Origin: DATKJY01 sp964540105
GTDB lineage: Bacteria; Zixibacteria; MSB-5A5; GN15; FEB-12
Direction: 5' to 3'
Assembly (NCBI GenBank): GCA_964540105.1
Contig: CAZILL010000002.1
Span: forward strand, 558,001-622,000
DNA length: 64,000 nucleotides
This document shows positions 35,773 through 42,412 of the stretch, piece by piece. A program made the position numbers and the translations under genes. Each line of letters starts with the position of its first letter. The stretch's first letter is position 1. The notes beneath the pieces are model-generated. The model had not been told where the DNA came from, did no database searches, and saw only the letters and a program-made list of their open reading frames with translations.

Positions 35773-35817
35773 GTTTAGTAAACGTTGTGAGTATACAACC
35801 TTGTCAAAAGTTGTCAA
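35773..35817 (-). promoter_or_regulatory. Promoter and candidate operator of the polyamine operon
   Basis: On the minus strand TTGACA (35817-35812), 16-base spacer and TATACT (35795-35790). The expected start site (about 35783) coincides with the perfect palindrome GTTTAGTAAAC (35773-35783); a second dyad GTTT-N8-AAAC lies at 35752-35767. The palindromes are well placed for autorepression by the cupin-XRE protein. Confidence 0.7.
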
Positions 35818-35906
35818 GAATTTTTTTACCCCGAGGGAAAGTTTTTTTCACCATGAGGGACAGCTGTGGGCCGGTCGCCCTACTCCGTCAGCGACCCGTA
35901 TTTTTC

Positions 35907-35936
35907 TTGCGCAATGAAGAGGTCTCTTCGTAGATT
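35907..35936 (+). promoter_or_regulatory. Possible promoter of the leader peptide/barrel operon
   Basis: TTGCGC (35907-35912), 18-base spacer, TAGATT (35931-35936). The spacer contains the palindrome GAAGAGGTCTCTTC (35916-35929), which might be an operator. Confidence 0.4.
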
Positions 35937-35972
35937 GTGGTTATCAGGTATCCATTTCAAAGGAGTGCTCTT

Positions 35973-36023
35973 ATGACTGTGACAAAACTACAACGAAACC
36001 CGGTAGCATGGGAGGAACAGTGA
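35973..36023 (+). CDS. 16-residue leader peptide overlapping the barrel gene
   Basis: ATG 35973 with AAGGAG at 35960-35965 (ideal spacing) encodes MTVTKLQRNPVAWEEQ and stops at TGA 36021-36023, which overlaps the GTG start of the next gene as GTGA. The strong ribosome site belongs to this mini-gene. It probably couples translation to the barrel gene; no attenuator structure or run of one amino acid was seen. Confidence 0.5.
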   Translation: MTVTKLQRNPVAWEEQ

Positions 36024-36568
36024 GAAAGGTATTAGTGGCAACGGGCCTGCTGCTGGCTTTGTCAGCCGCGACTCAGGCTCAAGACATCAAGTTTGGAATC
36101 GGCTTCTCCGCCGGCATGAACATTCCGATCGTTCAGCAGGATCAAAAGTCGGGCTCCATCTTCGGCTTCAAGGTTCGCGCCAAGCTCATTCCCGCGATTA
36201 TTCTTGAACCGAACATCTACTTTGCCAAGTATGGCAAGCCGACGATCAATGACATCCCGGGGTACGATCTGGAAGGATCGAAAGTGACCTCTTACGGACT
36301 CGACCTTGCCCTGGGGGCGCCGATCGGCGGGACAGGTCTGAAGTTCTTTGGACTCGCGGGCCTCGGTTATTACAACACCAAACGGGATCAGACCGATCAG
36401 GATGACACTCGTTTCGGATGGTCAGCGGGTCTTGGGTTCGAGATCGGATTTACGCAAGTCATTGCGCTCGATCTTCGCGGTAAAGCGGTCGTAATTCCTG
36501 CCGAAGGGGGTGGATCAAAGAAATCCGCTTCGGTAACCGGCGGCCTCAACTACTACTTCGGGAATTGA
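36020..36568 (+). CDS. small outer-membrane beta-barrel protein
   Basis: GTG 36020 is preceded by GGAGGA (36011-36016); ATG 36008 in the same frame is the alternative. The 182-residue protein has a signal peptide (KVLVATGLLLALSAATQA, cut before QDIKFG) and an amphipathic beta-strand pattern with Gly and aromatic residues (FGIGFSAGMNI, SYGLDLALGAP, FFGLAGLGYYN, GGLNYYFGN), as in OmpA/OmpX-like barrels. The function is unknown. Followed 10 bases later by a lipoprotein gene. Confidence 0.78.
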   Translation: MRKVLVATGLLLALSAATQAQDIKFGIGFSAGMNIPIVQQDQKSGSIFGFKVRAKLIPAIILEPNIYFAKYGKPTINDIPGYDLEGSKVTSYGLDLALGAPIGGTGLKFFGLAGLGYYNTKRDQTDQDDTRFGWSAGLGFEIGFTQVIALDLRGKAVVIPAEGGGSKKSASVTGGLNYYFGN

Positions 36569-36578
36569 GGAGGAAAGG

Positions 36579-37115
36579 ATGCGACACATGATGAAAAAGA
36601 CCGCGTTGGCAGCAGCCATTCTGGCCGCTGTCACATTGTCCGGATGTCTTCTCGTTTCCGGGACGTTCGTGATTGTAAAGACGTTTACATTTGAAACCCA
36701 GAGTCAGTTCTATCATTACGCTGTTGATATCACCGAAGAAGCAGACTGGAATGATCACAAAGACCAGATCGACAATATCGATCTCGTCGGGTTTGAATTG
36801 TGGATAACCAGCCACGAAACGATCCCCATCACTTTCAACGCCTATATTGACAGCATGCACACAACGCCGTACGCGACTCAATTGGCTGTCGAGGCAAACG
36901 CGACAAAGGTTCTCGACGGTCTGACGGTTACGCCTGGCTCCAACCATGTGAGCTATGGAGGATCGTTCAAGTACTTGACCAACGTCGATAAACTCAAGAA
37001 ACTCGTTCGTGTTGGTCAGTTCGATTATTATGGCACTGCAACCGGAGGGACTTCGGCCGGTTTCAAGGTCGATTCAGCGAGAGTGATTGTGACTTTCAGC
37101 GCCAGCGGTTCATAA
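36579..37115 (+). CDS. lipoprotein of unknown function
   Basis: A 178-residue protein with a clear lipoprotein signal: MKKTALAAAILAAVTLSGC, lipobox LSGC, Cys at about residue 23. The mature part is predicted mainly beta (TFVIVKTFTF, VGFELWITSHETIPITFNAYID, GFKVDSARVIVTF). AGGAGGAAAGG precedes ATG 36579; Met at 36588 is a possible alternative. It likely works with the co-transcribed barrel. No family recognised. Confidence 0.75.
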   Translation: MRHMMKKTALAAAILAAVTLSGCLLVSGTFVIVKTFTFETQSQFYHYAVDITEEADWNDHKDQIDNIDLVGFELWITSHETIPITFNAYIDSMHTTPYATQLAVEANATKVLDGLTVTPGSNHVSYGGSFKYLTNVDKLKKLVRVGQFDYYGTATGGTSAGFKVDSARVIVTFSASGS

Positions 37116-37139
37116 CCGTACCGCAACACAAGTACACAG

Positions 37140-37168
37140 AGCCGGTCTGAAACCAGACCGGCTTTTTT
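37140..37168 (+). terminator. Terminator after the lipoprotein gene
   Basis: 9-bp stem GCCGGTCTG/CAGACCGGC (37141-37149, 37154-37162), AAAC loop, six T residues. Confidence 0.92.
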
Positions 37169-37232
37169 GTGCCACATTCACTTGCCAAAGCTGTTATGTT
37201 GGATAGATTATGTCGATTCGAATGATAACGAT

Positions 37233-38654
37233 GTGGAAGTACAAGGAGTCGCGACCATAGAAACCTATTCAATTGTCATTATCGGTGGTGGACCGGGTGG
37301 GTACACCTCGGGGATACGGGCCGCTATGAAAGGGGTGAAAGTGGCGGTCATCGAGGACCGCGAACTGGGTGGGGTCTGCCTCAATCGGGGGTGCATTCCA
37401 TCGAAGGCACTCATTGCCTCGGCTGTACAATATCGGAAGATGAAGGAGGCCGAATCCTTCGGGATCAGGTTAGCTTCACCGCCTACTTATGACTGGCCGG
37501 CGATGAAACTGCGCAAAGACAAGATCGTAAAGACGCAAGTAGGAGGGATTGGCAGCCTATTCAAATCCCATGGGGTAACCCACTATAAAGGATTCGGTCG
37601 TGTTGTCGGTCCAAACATGGTTGGGGTCGTGGATGAGTTTGGGGCCGAAACGAAGCTGAAGGCTGAGAAGATCATCATCGCCACCGGATCGCGAGCAGTG
37701 AATATCCCATCGTTCCCGATCGATGGGCGTCGAATCCTGACCTCGGACCATCTGCTCGAACTTGAGCAGCTGCCGAAGTCGATTTTGATCATAGGCGCGG
37801 GCGTCATTGGCTGTGAGTGGGCCTGTATGCTCTCACTCTTAGATGTAACCGTTCACGTCGTCGAGATGCTCGAGCATGCTTTGCCTCTTGAGGATGTGAA
37901 CAGCTCGCAGATTCTTGAGCGCGAGTTCAAGAAACTGGGAGTCTCCCTGCACACCGGAACAAAAGTCGAGTCGATCGCTCCAGGACCGGAGGGGATTCAA
38001 GCCAAACTCTCCACCGGAAAGGTGATCGACGCCAACCAAGCAGTCGTCGCCGTTGGGCGGTCGTTCAACACCGAAGAACTGGGGCTGGCCGATGTCGGTA
38101 TCGAGCTTAACAAGAACGGTTCGATCAAAACTGACAGCAACATGCGAACCAATGTCAAGAATATCTACGCCATCGGTGATGTACGAGGCGAGATTCTGCT
38201 TGCCTATACCGCTGTCCATGATGGCGCGGTGGCCGTGGACAATTGTCTCGGGGGAAAAGCCGAAAAGAACTACCTGGGTGTGCCATCGGTGATCTTCACC
38301 CACCCCGAAGTGGCGTCGGTCGGCCTGACCGAGGCGAAGGCTGCAAAGGATTACGATGTGACCATCGGGAAGTTTCCAATACGCGTTCTTGCAAAAGCCC
38401 ATGCAGAGAATGAAATCGCGGGGGAAGTCAAGTTGATCGGCGACAAGAAGACCGATAGGTTGTTGGGTGTTCATGTTGTTGGGATCCATGCGACAGAGAT
38501 TATTCATGTCGCGGCTCTGGCCATCAATCGGGGATTAAAGGTTGCGGAACTCGGAAATCTGATTTTTGGGCACCCGGTCATTTCGGAAGCTATAATGGAG
38601 GCGGCACACGATCTCCACAGCTCATCTGTCCATCTTGGCAAGAAGCGATCCTAA
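37233..38654 (+). CDS. lpdA: dihydrolipoyl dehydrogenase
   Basis: FAD flavoprotein reoxidising dihydrolipoamide (E3 of 2-oxoacid dehydrogenases and glycine cleavage). The FAD site IIGGGPGGYTSGIRAA, redox disulfide GGVCLNRGCIPSK, NAD site IIGAGVIGCEWACML, second FAD motif NIYAIGDV, and the C-terminal catalytic FGHPVISEAIMEA (His-Glu dyad in family members) are all present. The start is unclear: the open frame begins in the upstream terminator at 37167; GTG 37233 is the nearest usual codon (473 residues), while AAGGAG at 37242-37247 points to a start near 37254-37257, where only ATA is in frame. No E1 or E2 genes are nearby. Confidence 0.93.
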   Translation: MEVQGVATIETYSIVIIGGGPGGYTSGIRAAMKGVKVAVIEDRELGGVCLNRGCIPSKALIASAVQYRKMKEAESFGIRLASPPTYDWPAMKLRKDKIVKTQVGGIGSLFKSHGVTHYKGFGRVVGPNMVGVVDEFGAETKLKAEKIIIATGSRAVNIPSFPIDGRRILTSDHLLELEQLPKSILIIGAGVIGCEWACMLSLLDVTVHVVEMLEHALPLEDVNSSQILEREFKKLGVSLHTGTKVESIAPGPEGIQAKLSTGKVIDANQAVVAVGRSFNTEELGLADVGIELNKNGSIKTDSNMRTNVKNIYAIGDVRGEILLAYTAVHDGAVAVDNCLGGKAEKNYLGVPSVIFTHPEVASVGLTEAKAAKDYDVTIGKFPIRVLAKAHAENEIAGEVKLIGDKKTDRLLGVHVVGIHATEIIHVAALAINRGLKVAELGNLIFGHPVISEAIMEAAHDLHSSSVHLGKKRS

Positions 38655-38676
38655 GGCGCAGGAATTGCTTTTTTTT
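38644..38676 (+). terminator. Terminator overlapping the lpdA stop
   Basis: Stem AGCGATCC with GGAATTGCT (one G.U, one bulge) followed by eight T residues (38669-38676). The stem overlaps the end of the gene. Confidence 0.5.
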
Positions 38677-38896
38677 AGTCAGAAACGGCGCTCTTGCTAT
38701 TCTGAGCGTGAGGCTTGAGGCGTCGTAACCGATTGCTATTCTTTCAGTTAAGATTTTTCTGCCACATGCGACGATCTTGGTCGACGCATCTCCTGCGAAA
38801 CGGCAATTGTCGGGCAGGCCGCACACTACGTGGGAGCGCTTCCTATTCGATTATAGCACAATAAGATATGTGAATTTTGCTTCGGTTCCCAGATTT

Positions 38897-39055
38897 CGGC
38901 ACAGGTATTGTGATACAAGATCGTGAAGTTAGTTACTCTTAAGTATGCGCAGTTTGGCGGTGAAGGGTATTTAAGAGATGGGGATAAAGGAGTTCTTAGT
39001 GAGGAGGAACTCCTTTTGAACTTCAGGAGCGGCTCGCGTGAGCCGCTCTTTTTTT
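38897..39055 (+). ncRNA. Candidate small RNA with two tandem hairpins
   Basis: The region between lpdA and the tRNA (38655-39201) has no ORF. It contains two strong hairpins: 38986-39017 (10-bp AAAGGAGTTC/GAACTCCTTT) and a terminator at 39027-39055 (9-bp GAGCGGCTC/GAGCCGCTC, GCGT loop, seven T). No gene ends shortly before them, so a separate transcript is plausible. A possible sigma-54-like element, CGGCACAGGTATTGT, is at 38897-38911 but departs from consensus at the -12 C. The boundaries are uncertain. Confidence 0.4.
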
Positions 39056-39152
39056 GGGCTGTGAATCAGTCGCCGAACATCTTACGGGTACGGCGAAATT
39101 GACCAGAGCTTGCGAACGACTGTCGCGGAAGTTCTGAACAAACCATATTGAC

Positions 39153-39181
39153 TTGACTTGGTGACCATTCAGCATTTATTA
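39153..39181 (+). promoter_or_regulatory. Promoter of the tRNA gene
   Basis: TTGACT (39153-39158), 17-base spacer, TTATTA (39176-39181), with transcription expected about 14 bases before the tRNA. Confidence 0.55.
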
Positions 39182-39201
39182 CGCAGTCTTCTGATGTGAA
39201 T

Positions 39202-39275
39202 GGCGGTGTAGCTCAGCTGGTTAGAGCAGCGGAATCATAATCCGCGTGTCCGGGGTTCGAATCCCTGCACCGCTA
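39202..39275 (+). tRNA. tRNA-Met (anticodon CAU)
   Basis: A full cloverleaf: acceptor GGCGGTG/CACCGCT, D arm GCTC-AGCTGGTTA-GAGC, anticodon stem GCGGA/TCCGC with loop ATCATAA (anticodon CAT), 5-base variable loop, and T arm CGGGG-TTCGAAT-CCCTG, discriminator A. CCA is not encoded. CAU could also be the lysidine-modified tRNA-Ile2; G1.U72 pairing argues against neither. It is not the initiator type, which would have a mismatched 1-72 pair and three G-C pairs in the anticodon stem. Confidence 0.95.
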
Positions 39276-39481
39276 TTGAATCTAACAAACAGAGTCGCAA
39301 TCAATTACGTATAGCAAATCCATAGTTTTCCCGAGGTAGCTCGCTTGACCATCAAACTTGTGGATCGCCGTTACGCTCGGACTTCATCTTCTTCGGCGAG
39401 GATCATGTTGGACCGCTCGAACTCAGGACGTTCCTCGAATTCTCCGACTGCCGCTGCGGCATTGGCGCCTTGGGTCGGATG

Positions 39482-41386
39482 TCAGCGCACTTTCACAACA
39501 ATGGCCGTCCAATCATCCTCGAAGGGTCGGTTGTGCACGAAGTCGCTACAGTTGTCCAGCAGGTTGTTAAGCGTGTCCTGGGACGTCTTCGCGCTTCCGC
39601 TGAGGCATCCGAGAATGCGCTCCTCTCCGAATTGATTCGATACATCAACACCAGCCTCTGAGACGCCGTCGGTGTAGAGGCAGAGCAGATCACCGGGGAA
39701 GAGGCGCTCAGTGTAATCGTTCCACTGCATCGATGCAAACGGACCCAGGAAGAGTCCTCCCTCGGACAGCACACGACTCCCACCGTTCCTCTCGCAGACG
39801 ATTGGATTGCAGTGACCGGCGTTACTATAGACGAATGTGCCATTTGTGCAATCCAGAATGCCATAGAAGAGCGAGATGAATCTGCCCGAAGCCGCGCTAA
39901 TGGAATTGAGGCGTGCGTTGATAATGCCAAATACTGCCGACGGCAACTCCTGCCTTGGCGCTTCCTCTCGGAAGATCGCCTGCACGTTGGACATGATCAG
40001 AGACGCCGAGACCCCCTTGCCTGAAACATCACCGATGAGAATGCCCACTCTGCCGTTGCCGAAATCGATGAAGTCATAGTAGTCGCCACCTACTTCCTTG
40101 CAGGTGATTTGGCGGACGGCAATATCGAGTCGCTCATCCAATGGCGCTTCCGCTGGTTGCAGTTGCTGCTGGATTTGGCGCGCTGAGTTCATGTCAGACT
40201 TGTAATCATCGATAACGGCGTGTTGTGATGAAGAGATCTTGCGTAACGTTGTGATACCGAATATCCACTGAGAAGACAGTGTTGCCGTCAACCCCAACAG
40301 CAACTTCCCCGAAGGGAGAACGATCGCGAAATATGGAACCGCAAGCACCGCCGCGATGGTAAGACCGACCGCAAGGAAGACGAACCCGGCGACAGATATC
40401 CACACGATCCTGCCGACTCCCACCATGACCAGTAGACCGGAAAGAAGAGAGCAAAGAATGATGCCGCGCGACGTTTGAATTGGTTCGACAATCGCTCCGG
40501 AAAGCAGTGTCTGAGCGGCGGCCGCATGAATGACGACGCCAGATTCAACTCGCGGCTCACCCGCCCGCGAATTGAGAGGGATACGATAATCATCGTTTCC
40601 TTCAGCGACGGTGCTTCCGATGAACACTATCTTTCCCCGTAACAGTGGCGATATCTCAGGCTTTGAAACGGCATCGCAATAGGATATGACACGAATTCGC
40701 GACGTCCACGAATAGTCTATTAGGAACGGACCTTCTCTGAACGTCCGACCGAAGTCAGAGCTGACGGAAAGGTGTGATGCCACCGCGGAGAGGGACAACA
40801 ACAGACTATCTTGAAAACGAACGACTGCAACACCACTACGAATTACCCCATCATTATCGACAGGGTAATCGACCAAACCGATTCCTGCGACGGAGCTGAG
40901 CAGCGCCGGCCTCGGCAATAGCCGACGCTTGACTACGATCTCAGTGCCGCTGTTATCTCGTATTTCCTCAAGCGCGGCTGCGAGTACGACGTTTCCGGCA
41001 GACTTGCACGCGTTCACGAAGGCTGCCATGTTAGCTCCGTCAGCCGAATCGACCCGATCAAAGAGGAGATCAAAGCAAATAGCCCTGACGTGCGCCGATG
41101 TCAAAGCTCTTACCAGCTCCGCGTGCTTGGTCAGGTGGCGAGATAAGGGGAAGGCCGGCCGATCCCAACTGGCGAGCGAGACACTGTCAATGGCTATGAC
41201 CACACACTCGGCGTCGGCAGAGGAAGCTTCTTTGAGGTTGACCCCTACGTCATACAGGCTGCGCTCAAATTGAGCAAACCACCCAAACTCTGACGCCACA
41301 AGAAATAGTGACGTTCCAATGAGACAGGCGAGCAATCCCTGCAGAAATCCGGGAAATTTCCGATGCGGCGAGAGGCGCACTTCCAT
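39482..41386 (-). CDS. CHASE2 membrane sensor with PP2C (SpoIIE-type) phosphatase domain
   Basis: A 634-residue membrane phosphatase. One N-terminal helix (about 15-33), a periplasmic CHASE2 domain (about 40-290; VVIAIDSVSLA, AICFDLLFD, IVFIGSTVAEGNDDYR), three helices (about 303-375), a linker helix, then a SpoIIE/PP2C domain with metal-binding motifs GGDYYDF, IGDVSGKG, NAGH, YTDGVSEA and DDWTAIVV. Such enzymes dephosphorylate serine on STAS-type anti-anti-sigma factors, thereby controlling sigma factors. No STAS or HPK partner is encoded in the window. Last gene of the CHAT operon, 6 bases after the FecR-like gene. Confidence 0.93.
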   Translation of the reverse strand: MEVRLSPHRKFPGFLQGLLACLIGTSLFLVASEFGWFAQFERSLYDVGVNLKEASSADAECVVIAIDSVSLASWDRPAFPLSRHLTKHAELVRALTSAHVRAICFDLLFDRVDSADGANMAAFVNACKSAGNVVLAAALEEIRDNSGTEIVVKRRLLPRPALLSSVAGIGLVDYPVDNDGVIRSGVAVVRFQDSLLLSLSAVASHLSVSSDFGRTFREGPFLIDYSWTSRIRVISYCDAVSKPEISPLLRGKIVFIGSTVAEGNDDYRIPLNSRAGEPRVESGVVIHAAAAQTLLSGAIVEPIQTSRGIILCSLLSGLLVMVGVGRIVWISVAGFVFLAVGLTIAAVLAVPYFAIVLPSGKLLLGLTATLSSQWIFGITTLRKISSSQHAVIDDYKSDMNSARQIQQQLQPAEAPLDERLDIAVRQITCKEVGGDYYDFIDFGNGRVGILIGDVSGKGVSASLIMSNVQAIFREEAPRQELPSAVFGIINARLNSISAASGRFISLFYGILDCTNGTFVYSNAGHCNPIVCERNGGSRVLSEGGLFLGPFASMQWNDYTERLFPGDLLCLYTDGVSEAGVDVSNQFGEERILGCLSGSAKTSQDTLNNLLDNCSDFVHNRPFEDDWTAIVVKVR

Positions 41387-41392
41387 GAACGA

Positions 41393-42364
41393 TTAACGCT
41401 GGAGCGCTTCCCGGTAACACGCCGCCGCCTCACGGTACATGCTCATCGCTTCACACAATTCCGCCTTGGCGACCAACGCTACATAGTCATCAGGTCTTTC
41501 TTTGAGCAGAGCTTCGATCTCTCGAGATTCTTCAACCATCAGATTATGACTCTGATAAAGACTCAAACGCAAGAGAGCGGCCAAACGCTGGTCCAAACCC
41601 GAACTGCTGATCTCATTCAAAGCCTGGGTGATCTGATCGCGCGCCAACGTGTCGAGCAAGACGAATGACGCCTGCTCTGATCGGAGTACGGTATTCTCGA
41701 TTTCAGCCTGGACAATCCAGACATAGGATTCTCCCGGTCGCAGGCGGATAGAATCGGGCGGGAGGGCAATGACCGCGTTCTTCGTTCGATCCATCCAGAC
41801 AACGCGCTCGTGATCGTACAGCGACACTGAATAGTTAGTCGCACCATCGATGGGGAGCCACTCCAACTGGACCGGAGCTGCCATAAGAATTGTCCCACTT
41901 GGCGGCTGAGAGAGTATCGGAACAGTCAAAGAAGGAGGTTGGGTGGACGTCACAGCCCGCACCGCCAGCCGAGCCTTCTCTACTGTGGTCTTATCCCGAA
42001 AGAGGGCGTTTGCAAGGCCGGTTGCCAGCTTCACGATGAGCCCCTCCTTCGGTTTCTGCTTCTCAGACAACGTAACTGTAGATGAACCTTCGAACTGCTT
42101 TACCGCTCCATCCTGAAAGACGAGAGTTATCGAACCTCCTTGCGATACCATGACGCTATCGCCGTAGTGGAGTTCTGCGCCGATCACAATTGGAGTGACT
42201 CTGAGCCCGCGAACTGAAACCGGCATTCGAAAGTCCATGATTTTCGCGGCGGCAGCGTTATCCGCGGCGGTAACCAGATCAGTCGTCAAGAGGACCAAGC
42301 CAATGGACAACAGAGAAACGATGGTCATGACGATGTGAAGCCGCATATGAAGCCGACGATACAT
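41393..42364 (-). CDS. FecR-like protein with C-terminal TPR-like helices
   Basis: ATG 42364 has GGGAG nine bases upstream; a GTG at 42388 is an alternative. The 323 residues begin with a hydrophobic signal or anchor (about 10-34), then a FecR-type beta domain (ITPI.. style region VRVTPIVIGAELHYGDSVMVSQGGSITLVFQDG is seen in pieces, about 55-90), an Ig/fibronectin-like segment (VQLEWLPIDGATNYSVSLYD) and TPR-like helices near the C-terminus (DDYVALVAKAELCEAMSMYREAAACYREAL). Likely exported; FecR domains often act in sigma signalling. Lies between CHAT protease 1 and the phosphatase. Confidence 0.78.
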   Translation of the reverse strand: MYRRLHMRLHIVMTIVSLLSIGLVLLTTDLVTAADNAAAAKIMDFRMPVSVRGLRVTPIVIGAELHYGDSVMVSQGGSITLVFQDGAVKQFEGSSTVTLSEKQKPKEGLIVKLATGLANALFRDKTTVEKARLAVRAVTSTQPPSLTVPILSQPPSGTILMAAPVQLEWLPIDGATNYSVSLYDHERVVWMDRTKNAVIALPPDSIRLRPGESYVWIVQAEIENTVLRSEQASFVLLDTLARDQITQALNEISSSGLDQRLAALLRLSLYQSHNLMVEESREIEALLKERPDDYVALVAKAELCEAMSMYREAAACYREALQR

Positions 42365-42412
42365 CACTTCGATCTCCCTTCTCGACACGTTAACCTACTT
42401 GAACCATCACAT

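Noticed and set aside
37839..38507. Minus-strand ORF of 222 codons opposite lpdA
   Set aside because: Shadow of the FAD/NAD-binding gene on the other strand.
39371..39481. In-frame 36-codon open stretch after the TGA stop of the CHASE2-PP2C gene (minus strand)
   Set aside because: The PP2C domain ends normally at DDWTAIVVKVR just before the TGA; the extension is too short to judge and can arise by chance, so readthrough is not claimed.
39345..39661. Plus-strand ORFs after the tRNA
   Set aside because: They overlap the 3' end of the CHASE2-PP2C gene on the opposite strand and encode low-complexity Ser/Arg-rich sequence.
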